A stretch of DNA of 64,000 nucleotides, taken from Sporosarcina sp. FSL K6-1508. GTDB taxonomy: Bacteria; Bacillota; Bacilli; Bacillales_A; Planococcaceae. Below the pieces are notes generated by a model that searched no databases, was not told the origin of the DNA, and saw only the letters and a list, made by a program, of their open reading frames with translations. Made by a program: the position numbers and the translations under genes. Numbering within the stretch: position 1 is the stretch's first letter; every line of letters begins with the position of its first letter. Of this stretch, positions 18,359 through 26,598 are shown one piece after another. Location: the NCBI RefSeq assembly GCF_038007465.1, contig NZ_JBBOXF010000001.1:4475001-4539000 (forward strand), given 5' to 3'.

Positions 18359-21300
18359 CTGCCACCTCCTTGCGCATTTTTTCGAGGGACATTTCCGGGT
18401 CCATTTCGCTATAAGGCCGATGCACTGAAGCTGGATCTGTCGGATCGAACTGACAAACTGAACGATATGAACAGAATTCACACGGCATCTTATCTTTTAA
18501 TTTGTATGGGTAAACACGTGTATCCCCGGCAAGCATTGCATCTCCGGCTTTTTGGTGCCGCTTCCTAACAAACGAGCGCATCATCTGCAAATCATCCGAT
18601 GACAGCACTTTCGACGTTTTCGCAAATGTGCCATCCGTTTTAATAGAGGCGGGAACAATTGAAGAGGACCTGCCAATATCAGCATCCATTCCGATGACTA
18701 CGTCCGGATTATCAAGCAGATACCCTCTCATCTTGTAGGATTTCGCAATCTCTGCTTCAAGTAACGCAGGGGTTAATTCTGAACCGGAACGAATCATTGG
18801 GTTATGGATATGCATATAGAGGACGCCCGCAGGATCCGCTTGTATGCCCAGCCACTCATCTGCATTTTCCAGCGCAACGTCAAGATAGGTCATCATTTGC
18901 AGGGACAAGCCATAGTACACTTCCGTCAAATCGAGACTTTTTGCTGACGATTTATAATCGACGACGCGGACATAATTTTTGCCGCCGATTTCTGTTGCAT
19001 CGACACGGTCAATCCGGCCGCGCATTTTCATCGAATCACCGCGGAGCAACGGTATTTCTAGTGCAGGCAGTTCCTCGCCAGGCCCAAATCCTGCTTCAAT
19101 GGCAACCGGTTTGAACACTGTTGATTTTGCCTGCGTACTGAGTGAATAAATCGTCCGCTGAATAATGTGCATCAGCTTACGTTTAATGTAAACATAACGG
19201 TTCGTCGACAATAAAATACGGTTAAAGAAATACGGCGAAATGTCTTCCACTGCTTCCCTCGCAAGCTTCCAACATTCTTCACGAGTCAGCTCCGCCCACG
19301 ATTTATCGAGACGCATCGTTTCGTCTGAAATCCATTTAAGAGCCGCGTGGAATAAATCCCCGATAGCGGGTGCTTCCAGTGTAAACTCCGTCCGTTCCCG
19401 TAAGCCAAGTCCAAACGACGCATAATGCTGAAATGGACAGCTATAATAAGACTCAATCCGAGACACACTGGAAACAAATGACTCTCCATACAGCCCTTGC
19501 GTTAATTCTGTACGCAGTCTTTCCGTCCCCTTATCCGCGTTTATGGGACGGATAATATGATTTATGACAGAAGACCAATACGGGTCCTCCTCGTAATACG
19601 CCATGACGGCACGCCATTCTCGTTCCAGTATCCCTGTCTGTTCCGCCTCTTTCAATTTCATCGATACATAAGGCAGTGCTGAACGCGGATGACTGATGTA
19701 ATCGAATTGATTGGCCTCCAGCGGTAATTCAGATGGATCCGTTACAACTATTTCCGTCTCAGTTCCCGGCAACATCTGGGCAATTCTCGTTATGTATAAC
19801 GAGGGAATCAGTGCTTTTCCTTCTTCGTCCGCAATCGGATAGGACACATATAATTTCTCACGCGGCGCCGTGAATGCACGATACGCCATATACGTTTCAT
19901 CCATCAATTTCATCTTCGTCGTGGGGGCCAGATCAAAACCGATTTCTGTAAACCATTCACGATCTGCATCCGACAAAATCCCTTCATTGTCAACTCGTTT
20001 TGGCATAACACCATCATTCACGCCAAGAATGAATACAGCGTCGATATCCATTAAGCTTGCCACTTCGACAGAGGATACCATTACTTGGTCAAGCGATGGT
20101 GGAATGCGGGCAAATTCAAGCGAATCAAACCCTTCATCCAAAATCCGCGCCGCTTCTGTGGAATCCATCACTTTATCCCCAAACATGAGGACGAATTGAT
20201 CCAATACATTAATCCAGCCGTTCCATGCCTGCTCATGCTCCGTTGCGCCAAGTAGCCGTCCTGCACGTTCTTCTTCCGCGCGCAGATCAATGATTTTATC
20301 GTAAACATGCAGCTTTTCCATGAATGAAAACAGTGCTTCCGCTACATCACGGCCCGTTTTCGCCCGTTTCAGCCGCTTTTCAAAATCGGTAAGCGGATTC
20401 CGAATTTCATCGCGAATCAAATGCAATTCTTGCTCCATTGCGCGTTCTTCATCAGTTTGAACAGCTGAATGCAATTCAAGCCCACGATACTTCTTCACGC
20501 GCCAGCGGCTGTCATCGAACCAGCGATGCCCGTGAATGCCATGTGCAAGTACATAGTTTTCAAGTCTATCTGCACGATCGCGCCATAACAATTTCATTTC
20601 CCGGTGTGGGAAAAACAGATCTGTTTTGACAGCACGGAACACAGACTCATACGACCAACCTGTTGTGACCGCTTCTAAAACAGAACGTGAAAACTCGATC
20701 AGCGGATGATGCAGCATCGGTTTTTTCTGGCTGATGAACACAGGAATATCATAATGCGGGAAAATCGTTTCAATCAGTTCATCATACTTTTCGGGCTGCC
20801 TGTACAATATTGAAATGTCTTTGTAGCGCTTTCCAGCAATCATCAATTCCCGAATCTTACGCGCCACCGAATGGATCTCTGCACGGCGGTTTGCTGCTTC
20901 AACCAAGACAATATTGCCTTCTGACGGTTGTTGTTTCGCCGGAAAGTGATCGAATTCCGCTTCAAAATGCCGGAGATCCCCATTCAGAAAACGATGCGCT
21001 CTCCCCATGAATACATCTTCTTCCACATCAACCGATTCCACGCGTGCCAATTCACGCAGTTTAAGAGATGTCCGTACTGGATTGAAAAACAATTCGTGAT
21101 CCGCAAAACCAGTAAGTGCCCCCTCCATCGGAAGTACAACAGTCAAACGATTGGCGTGTTTCATCAATTCCATCACGATTTCGTATTCCCTCGTCGTGAA
21201 ATTTTCAAAACCGTCAATATAGATATCAGCGCCTTTTAACAGGTCTGAATGGGGTATTTGCGAAGCGAGAAGTGCCAGATGTCCTTCACTATCAACAAAG

Positions 21301-21830
21301 GTTGTGCCGAGCTTCTCCTCAATTTTTGTCAACAACAGCGACAAGTCTTCTGCTTTGTCGAGTAATGTACGCGGCGCACCTGATGAGGCGAGCGTTTCGT
21401 GGAGTTCATTCATCGTGTGATGATCAAGAGAATACCGGCTGAATTCTTTCAGCAGATCGCCAATTTGCTCCGTGAATCCCCGTTTACTCGCAGCTTGCCG
21501 GAATAATTTGAACTGATCCTGATTCTCTTCCAAAACACTTCGAACAAGCATTCGGTACCCAAAGCCATCTACTTCTTTGCGGGTGATGCCGCCCGTTTCC
21601 TGCAGCACACGCCATGCCAGCCGTTTGAATGTCAATACTTGGGCACGGATGATTCCCTTTAATCCAAAATTAACGGACAAACTATGCTCCATCGAGAACG
21701 ACATCTGATCTGGTACAATAACAATCACGGGTGCTCCCATCGGATTATGTTCCAGTTCAGCAGCGATTTCCCGCTCAATGAAGGTCGTTTTCCCAGCGCC
21801 TGACCTGCCAGTTATGAAACGCAGTGACAT
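18330..21830 (-). CDS. addB: ATP-dependent helicase/nuclease subunit B (AddB)
   Basis: 1166 residues. Partner of AddA: an inactive helicase-like fold that recognises Chi, plus a nuclease domain. Walker A GRSGAGKTTF is at residues 8-17. The nuclease domain with VDYKSS lies near 940. The Fe-S cluster cysteines are the upstream YYSCPFQHY and the C-terminal CEFCSYRSVC. The start follows GGGAGGAAATCAA. Gene order addB-addA matches B. subtilis. Confidence 0.96.
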   Translation of the reverse strand: MSLRFITGRSGAGKTTFIEREIAAELEHNPMGAPVIVIVPDQMSFSMEHSLSVNFGLKGIIRAQVLTFKRLAWRVLQETGGITRKEVDGFGYRMLVRSVLEENQDQFKLFRQAASKRGFTEQIGDLLKEFSRYSLDHHTMNELHETLASSGAPRTLLDKAEDLSLLLTKIEEKLGTTFVDSEGHLALLASQIPHSDLLKGADIYIDGFENFTTREYEIVMELMKHANRLTVVLPMEGALTGFADHELFFNPVRTSLKLRELARVESVDVEEDVFMGRAHRFLNGDLRHFEAEFDHFPAKQQPSEGNIVLVEAANRRAEIHSVARKIRELMIAGKRYKDISILYRQPEKYDELIETIFPHYDIPVFISQKKPMLHHPLIEFSRSVLEAVTTGWSYESVFRAVKTDLFFPHREMKLLWRDRADRLENYVLAHGIHGHRWFDDSRWRVKKYRGLELHSAVQTDEERAMEQELHLIRDEIRNPLTDFEKRLKRAKTGRDVAEALFSFMEKLHVYDKIIDLRAEEERAGRLLGATEHEQAWNGWINVLDQFVLMFGDKVMDSTEAARILDEGFDSLEFARIPPSLDQVMVSSVEVASLMDIDAVFILGVNDGVMPKRVDNEGILSDADREWFTEIGFDLAPTTKMKLMDETYMAYRAFTAPREKLYVSYPIADEEGKALIPSLYITRIAQMLPGTETEIVVTDPSELPLEANQFDYISHPRSALPYVSMKLKEAEQTGILEREWRAVMAYYEEDPYWSSVINHIIRPINADKGTERLRTELTQGLYGESFVSSVSRIESYYSCPFQHYASFGLGLRERTEFTLEAPAIGDLFHAALKWISDETMRLDKSWAELTREECWKLAREAVEDISPYFFNRILLSTNRYVYIKRKLMHIIQRTIYSLSTQAKSTVFKPVAIEAGFGPGEELPALEIPLLRGDSMKMRGRIDRVDATEIGGKNYVRVVDYKSSAKSLDLTEVYYGLSLQMMTYLDVALENADEWLGIQADPAGVLYMHIHNPMIRSGSELTPALLEAEIAKSYKMRGYLLDNPDVVIGMDADIGRSSSIVPASIKTDGTFAKTSKVLSSDDLQMMRSFVRKRHQKAGDAMLAGDTRVYPYKLKDKMPCEFCSYRSVCQFDPTDPASVHRPYSEMDPEMSLEKMRKEVADDDEHTRET

Positions 21831-21875
21831 TTGATTTCCTCCCTATCTATGTAAATCTCTATCATTCATCCCAAT

Positions 21876-21932
21876 ATAAAAATTCCTGTCATCCCTTTCT
21901 TTCTATTGTACAGAAAGTTAGGGATGACAGGA
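21876..21932 (-). terminator. terminator of the VTT-domain gene
   Basis: On the minus strand, CCTGTCATCCCT pairs with AGGGATGACAGG with an inner AACTTTCT/AGAAAG pairing. AATTTTTAT follows. It separates this gene from addB. Confidence 0.85.
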
Positions 21933-21957
21933 ACTATTTCAAATGCATAGGTTGCAT

Positions 21958-22581
21958 TCACTTATGATTATGCGTTGAGGCAGATGCCCGAAAATCTGCT
22001 TCGACTTTGGCATTCAGCCTGCGCTCGAAGTATTTGCCCACGAACCACAGCAACAAGATAACGACTACCACAATCGCAGTTCGAATTGGGTTTGTGAATA
22101 ACGCTTTTATGTCATAGCCAATATAGCTAATCATGAAAATCATGACAAATTTCCCCGCCATCAATGTGACTAAATAAGTCTTTTTCTTCATATCAGACAG
22201 TCCGGCTACAAGATTGACCAGTGCGGATGGTGTAAACGGGAAGCAAAGAAAAAGAAATAATGGTCCGAACCCGTTTCGCTCCACCCACTTGATCAGCTTT
22301 TGGATACGTGCACTTTTTGTCAGGAAATTAAGTAATCGGTTACGCCCATATTTGCGGATGATAAGGAATACCGCATAAGAACCCACCGTAGTTCCTGCCC
22401 ATGATAGAAGGAACCCGTACCAAAGATCATAGGCGGCAGCATTCGCAAGAACAAATGCAAAAAGTGGAAGAAACGGTAAAAACGCCTCCGCAAAAGGCAG
22501 GAATAGCCCGAGTAATGGTCCAAGCGATTTATAGTGTTGTGCCAATTCAATAATTTTATCGGGATTTAACCAATCGTTCAT
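21958..22581 (-). CDS. TVP38/TMEM64 (VTT domain) membrane protein, YhjE-like
   Basis: 207 residues with about five or six hydrophobic segments and the VTT (DedA-related) core. The core includes FAEAFLPFLPLFAFVLANA, a GTTVGSYAVFLIIRKYGR stretch and FPFTPSALVNLVAGLSDM. VTT proteins act in lipid scrambling or transport in other systems. The ATG at 22581 (MNDWLNP) is preferred to the one at 22590, which abuts the GCGAGG. In B. subtilis yhjE is likewise close to addB. Confidence 0.85.
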   Translation of the reverse strand: MNDWLNPDKIIELAQHYKSLGPLLGLFLPFAEAFLPFLPLFAFVLANAAAYDLWYGFLLSWAGTTVGSYAVFLIIRKYGRNRLLNFLTKSARIQKLIKWVERNGFGPLFLFLCFPFTPSALVNLVAGLSDMKKKTYLVTLMAGKFVMIFMISYIGYDIKALFTNPIRTAIVVVVILLLWFVGKYFERRLNAKVEADFRASASTHNHK

Positions 22582-22697
22582 TTGTAACATCCTCGCTTAA
22601 AAATCTTTTTTCGTCAGGCTTCTATATAAAATCACATAGAATTACCCCTTATTTAGAGTTTTCCTTTAAATATGAACATTTAAACCCTGAAGTATAG

Positions 22698-22703
22698 TAT
22701 AAT
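22698..22703 (+). promoter_or_regulatory. probable -10 of azlCD
   Basis: A perfect TATAAT 35 bases before the azlC start, between divergent genes. No good -35 is visible at 16-18 bp, so the promoter may need an activator or use a weak -35. Confidence 0.4.
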
Positions 22704-22737
22704 CGCTTAAATATACTTTGGGAAGATGTGACCATGA

Positions 22738-23463
22738 ATGGAGAATAACCAATTTTCAGCTGGCCTAAAAGCAGGAACGAGCATTGCCATCGGGTATTTT
22801 CCCGTAGCACTCACATTCGGGCTACTCGCAAAAACCGCTGGCCTGTCCATCATCGAAGCGACCGCAATGAGTATGTTCGTTTACGCCGGCGCTGCACAAT
22901 ACATATCGCTTAGCCTGATTACGTCAGGTGTTGATCCACTATTGATTGTCATGAATACATTCATCGTCAACATTCGACACTTTCTTATGACGGCTTCGCT
23001 CAATGAAAAGATGCAACCTGCACGAAAATGGGTCAAAGCGATCTATGCCTTCGGGATTACAGACGAATCATTTACAGTACTCGCAACAGGGAAGAAAGGA
23101 AAGATTTCGACCGCTTTCGCATTTGGCGTCGCGCTGATTGCCTATGGCAGTTGGGTCATCTTCACCGTCATTGGACATATCATCGGTGCTAATTTGCCCG
23201 ACTTTTTAAAAGCTGCGATGTCGATTGCGCTCTATGCAATGTTCATCGGCTTGCTCGTTCCTTCTATGAAAGGCAACCGTAAAGTCGTCATGCTCGCTGC
23301 CCTTGCGGCGGCCATCCATTGTGTCTTGTACTTCACAGAGGCAATGTCGACGGGCTGGTCGATTCTTGTCGCAACGCTGGCGTCTTCGATTCTTGTAGAA
23401 ATCGTTTATACGAAACGCGGGAAAACAGCTGAATCGATGTTCAAACGAGAGGAGGAAGTATAA
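22738..23463 (+). CDS. azlC: AzlC family branched-chain amino acid exporter, large subunit
   Basis: 241 residues with about seven membrane helices. Conserved features are GYFPVALTFGLLA, FVYAGAAQY and NIRHFLMTASL, where the arginine-histidine is typical of AzlC. With AzlD it exports branched-chain amino acids or analogues such as 4-azaleucine. The start at 22738 has a weak ribosome-binding site (GGGAAGATG). An ATG four bases earlier leads to an immediate stop. It shares one base with azlD (TAATG), so translation is coupled. Confidence 0.93.
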   Translation: MENNQFSAGLKAGTSIAIGYFPVALTFGLLAKTAGLSIIEATAMSMFVYAGAAQYISLSLITSGVDPLLIVMNTFIVNIRHFLMTASLNEKMQPARKWVKAIYAFGITDESFTVLATGKKGKISTAFAFGVALIAYGSWVIFTVIGHIIGANLPDFLKAAMSIALYAMFIGLLVPSMKGNRKVVMLAALAAAIHCVLYFTEAMSTGWSILVATLASSILVEIVYTKRGKTAESMFKREEEV

Positions 23464-23771
23464 TGGGCGCAAGTTATTGGTGGATGCTTTTGGGCATGAT
23501 GCTTGTGACGTACATCCCCCGCATGATTCCGCTGACTGTGTTAGATGGTAAAGAGTTGCCGCCAGTCATTCAAGGTGTCCTGCGGAATATTCCATATGCT
23601 GTTCTAGGTGCCCTCATATTTCCGGCAATCTTGTTTGTACAGGAAGGAAATATATTGTTTGGCGTACTTGGAGCGGGCGTCGCGTTTTTAATCGCGGTTC
23701 TAGGCGGCGGTGTCATGTCCGTTGTTCTTGGGACGATTGCTGTGTTGGCAGTTTATAGTTTTTTTATGTGA
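23463..23771 (+). CDS. azlD: AzlD family exporter, small subunit
   Basis: 102 residues with four hydrophobic segments. TYIPRMIPLTVL at about 16-27 is the AzlD signature. It is the obligate small partner of AzlC and overlaps its stop by one base, with AGGAGG inside azlC. A terminator follows 3 bases after the stop. Confidence 0.93.
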   Translation: MGASYWWMLLGMMLVTYIPRMIPLTVLDGKELPPVIQGVLRNIPYAVLGALIFPAILFVQEGNILFGVLGAGVAFLIAVLGGGVMSVVLGTIAVLAVYSFFM

Positions 23772-23773
23772 GG

Positions 23774-23802
23774 AGGCCGCGCGTGGGTGCGGTCTTTTTT
23801 TT
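23774..23802 (+). terminator. terminator of azlCD
   Basis: GGCCGC and GCGGTC arms followed by nine T's, immediately after azlD. Confidence 0.85.
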
Positions 23803-23824
23803 ATTTGGGGTGGTTGGTGGGCTT

Positions 23825-24120
23825 TTGAGCGGTTGGTGGCGGGATATGAGCGGGTCGAACGGGTTATGAGCGCTCGGCGGACGGATATGAGCGGGTCGAC
23901 GGGGGTTATGAGCGCTCAGCGGCCAGATATGAGCGGGTCGAACGGGTTATGAGCGCTTGGCGGACGGATATGAGCGGGTAGACGGGATTATGAGCGGGCG
24001 GCGGCCAGATATGAGCGGTGCGATGCGGTTATGAGCACTCGGCGGACGGATATTAGCGGTTCGAACGGGTTATAAGCGCTCGGCGGCCGGTTATGAGCGG
24101 GTAGACGGGGTTATAATCGC
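23825..24120 (+). repeat. word array A: ATGAGC words every 20 or 21 bp
   Basis: Fills the gap between convergent azlD and csbA. Words start at 23846, 23866, 23887, 23908, 23929, 23949, 23970, 23990, 24011, 24031, 24052, 24072, 24093 and 24113, mostly alternating 20 and 21 bp (41-bp dimer). ATATGAGCGGG alternates with TTATGAGCGCTC. Later words decay (ATTAGC, ATAAGC, ATAATC) while the spacing holds. A degenerate word precedes the array near 23825. No gene is present. Confidence 0.93.
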
Positions 24121-24145
24121 TCGCCCCTCCCTATTTTATCCCATA

Positions 24146-24176
24146 AGAAAACCGCCCCTTTTCAGTGGGCGGTTTC
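24146..24176 (-). terminator. terminator of csbA
   Basis: On the minus strand, AAACCGCCC pairs with GGGGCGGTTT around ACTGAAAA, then TTCTTAT. It follows the csbA stop by 6 bases. Confidence 0.85.
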
Positions 24177-24181
24177 ATCGT

Positions 24182-24433
24182 TCATTCCTCTTGTTCATGT
24201 TGCCTTGCGATTTTCATCATGCGTGTTGCGTACCAGAATCCGACCGTGAGTGATAGCGCATCAGCCCCGTAAAGTAGCCAGTTATGCGTGTATCCCGCAT
24301 AGACCGACGCCGCAATCAGCGCCACCGTCAAAATGAGGCCGACAACGTGGTGAAATGTCACACGGGTGAACAGAATGACAAGAAGCCCAGGCAAAAGCAA
24401 GGCAAGGAATAGTTTTGTTTCGAATGAGCCCAT
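24182..24433 (-). CDS. csbA: CsbA (DUF2198) small membrane protein
   Basis: 83 residues with three hydrophobic helices. LFTRVTFHHVVGLILTVAL matches the most conserved part of B. subtilis CsbA, a sigma-B-controlled protein of unknown function. The ATG at 24433 (MGSFETK) is preferred over 24442 because AAAGG then sits at a workable distance. It lies next to minJ, as in B. subtilis. No sigma-B promoter was identified here. Confidence 0.86.
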   Translation of the reverse strand: MGSFETKLFLALLLPGLLVILFTRVTFHHVVGLILTVALIAASVYAGYTHNWLLYGADALSLTVGFWYATRMMKIARQHEQEE

Positions 24434-24471
24434 TTCTGACATCCTTTCAGGAGTAATCGTTCACTCGATAT

Positions 24472-25641
24472 TCATCGAACGACGAGAAGTCCGAGGCGAT
24501 GATGGTCATGTCGATACATAACCTGTTGCATAAGCCTGACTTCTCCGCCGCGGTCAATCACTTGCAGTCGACAATGTGCAGCATTGAGCTGAATTGCGTC
24601 ATATAATTCTTTCTCATTACTTACCTGAAGTCCATTTACAGTACGAATACATTCCCCTGGCTGAAGCCCCATTTTCTCACCTGGGGATCCCGGTACAACG
24701 CCTGCAATGACGACTCCTGCCGGGCGCGGTGCAACAGCGAATCCGCCTTGCCTGTCACGTACCCAAGCTAGAATGGTAATAACCGCGCGACATATTACGC
24801 CAATCAGCAAAGCTGCCCAGCCTAAAATCGGCAGCCACAGTGCAGCCAATCCAACGATAACGACCATAATACCTGTCCAAACGACCGCCCGACCAATCTT
24901 TGGGAATAAATTATCCGGATACAGCGAGCGTGCCACTTGTGAAAAACCGATAACGACAGGAACTGGAACGAAACTGAATGCACTTCCCCCTAAAGTGAAT
25001 TGCGGCCAATACGGAACATAGGCCGAAATCATATCGCCAGGCACTAGAAATACAACCGGCAATAGCCATAACCGCTTCGCCTTGAAGGCGGCAGCTCGCA
25101 GTCCACGGTTTGTATGCACCAACATCGGCGATGCGTAACGAACCGTATGGCGCCTAATAAGAAGGCCTTCCACGATTAAGAATAATCCGGCGATGACCGG
25201 AATCGTCACTGCCATATCACCAAGCAAATCTGCCTGTCCGGGCGTCCATCCACGAAACGAGAAATTCCCCATATACTTTTCTATGAAATAAAGAGCGAAA
25301 AAAGCCGCCGCCGCAAAATAAATCGGTGAAGTCGCTTTATAATAAAAGGATAGCAATACAATTAACGCTACCGCAGAAAATAGCACAAGCCAACCCGGAT
25401 CAACTAGCAGACCTGCCCCGGAAATCAAAACTGACAAAACGAGTGCATACAGCCATGACTCAGCCAAAAGCCGCTTCAATTCTGTTAATCCTGGTAACAA
25501 TCGGACTTTAAAACTCCGGCGCTCTTTTTTCACACGAAAATAACCTAATGCAACCGCTGTAAATAGAGCGGCTATAAATAATGGATTCAGGAAAAATAGC
25601 GCAACCGCTTCTACTATATCAAACATCACTTTTTCGGACAC
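24472..25641 (-). CDS. minJ: MinJ, membrane topological factor of the Min system with PDZ domain
   Basis: 389 residues. Seven or eight membrane helices occupy about residues 10-295. A C-terminal PDZ domain (about 305-375) includes PGSPGEKMGLQPGECI and SNEKELYDAI. MinJ bridges DivIVA and MinD at poles and septa, restricting division to mid-cell. Length and topology match B. subtilis MinJ (about 397), as does its place between csbA and ctpB. The GTG start at 25641 follows GGATGGTG; an ATG five codons later has no ribosome-binding site. Confidence 0.87.
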   Translation of the reverse strand: MSEKVMFDIVEAVALFFLNPLFIAALFTAVALGYFRVKKERRSFKVRLLPGLTELKRLLAESWLYALVLSVLISGAGLLVDPGWLVLFSAVALIVLLSFYYKATSPIYFAAAAFFALYFIEKYMGNFSFRGWTPGQADLLGDMAVTIPVIAGLFLIVEGLLIRRHTVRYASPMLVHTNRGLRAAAFKAKRLWLLPVVFLVPGDMISAYVPYWPQFTLGGSAFSFVPVPVVIGFSQVARSLYPDNLFPKIGRAVVWTGIMVVIVGLAALWLPILGWAALLIGVICRAVITILAWVRDRQGGFAVAPRPAGVVIAGVVPGSPGEKMGLQPGECIRTVNGLQVSNEKELYDAIQLNAAHCRLQVIDRGGEVRLMQQVMYRHDHHRLGLLVVR

Positions 25642-25780
25642 GAACCGTCACCATCCAATCTTCGTACACACTATCAGTCTCTTCATTGTAACAAAAGATT
25701 ACTGCCCTATGTAAAGCGTTATTGAATTATTCATGAAAAGGAAGAAATCACTTATGGTTTTGGTGAAATATCTGGATTAG

Positions 25781-26525
25781 TCAGGGCTCACTCCCAATTA
25801 GTCATGGCAATGGCCGCTTTTCACGGCTCCTCTCGACTTATTCATGGCAATTCACTTTGAGGTCATGGCTCACTCTTAGTTAGTCATGGCGGCGTCCGCT
25901 TTTCAGGGCTCCCCTCGACTTATTCATGGCAATTCACTTTGAGGTCATGGCTCACCCCCAGTTAGTCATGGCAATGGCCGCTTTTCACGGCTCCTCTCGA
26001 CTTATTCATGGCAATTCACTTTGAAGTCAGGCTCACTCTTAGTTAGTCATGGCGGCGTCCACTTTTCAAGGCTCCCCTCGACTTATTCATGGCAATTCAC
26101 TTTGAGGTCATGGCTCACCCCCAGTTAGTCATGGCAATGGCCGCTTTTCACGGCTCCTCTCGACTTATTCATGGCAATTCACCTTGAAGTCAGGGCTCTC
26201 TCCTAGTTAGTCATGGCAGCGTCCGCTTTTCAGGGCTCCTCTCAACTTATTCATGGCAATTCACTTTGAGGTCATGGCTCACCCCCAGTTAGTCATGGCA
26301 ACGTCCGCTTTTCAGGGCTCCTCTCGACTTATTCATGGCAATTCACTTTGAGGTCATGGCTCACGCCTAGTTAGTCATGGCAATGGCCGCTTTTCAGGGC
26401 TCCTCTCGACTTGTTCATGGCAATTCACCTCGAAGTCAGGGCTTGCTCCTAGTTAATCATGGCGATGGCCGCTTTTCACGGCTCCTCTCGACTTATTCAT
26501 GTCAATTCACCTTGAAGTCATGGCA
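25781..26525 (-). repeat. word array B: TCATGGC words, 82-bp units of four
   Basis: About nine 82-bp units. Each has four words (TTAGTCATGGC, TTTTCACGGC or TTTTCAGGGC, TTATTCATGGC, GGTCATGGC or AAGTCAGGGC on the plus strand). Measured word starts from 25781 are spaced 21, 19, 21, 21 and repeat, averaging 20.5 bp. One unit near 26027 has lost one base. Read in the transcription direction of the neighbours the core is GCCNTGA. Confidence 0.93.
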
Positions 26526-26563
26526 ATCTGCAAATGCATCCATCATCCGTTCAATAAAAGTGA

Positions 26564-26595
26564 AAAACTCCCGACAGCTATCGTCAGGAGTCTCC
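26564..26595 (-). terminator. terminator of ctpB
   Basis: On the minus strand, ACTCCTGAC pairs with GTCGGGAGT, then TTTTTCACTTTT. It begins 3 bases below the ctpB stop. Confidence 0.85.
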
Positions 26596-26598
26596 TTT

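Larger units (their letters stand above)
25642..26598. other. 957-bp gene-free region
   Basis: Between ctpB and minJ, both on the minus strand. It holds the ctpB terminator (26564-26595) and word array B (25781-26525). The first ~130 bp next to minJ (25642-25775) presumably carry its promoter, but I see no convincing -35/-10 pair. Open frames read through the array are artefacts of its regularity. Confidence 0.8.

Noticed and set aside
18359..18481. 41-residue N-terminal extension of AddA
   Set aside because: It lies inside the addB coding region; AAGGAGGTGG marks the start at 18358.
25781..26525. CRISPR-like look of arrays B and C
   Set aside because: The bases between the words are themselves repeated every 82 bp, are only 10-14 bases long, and no cas genes are present.
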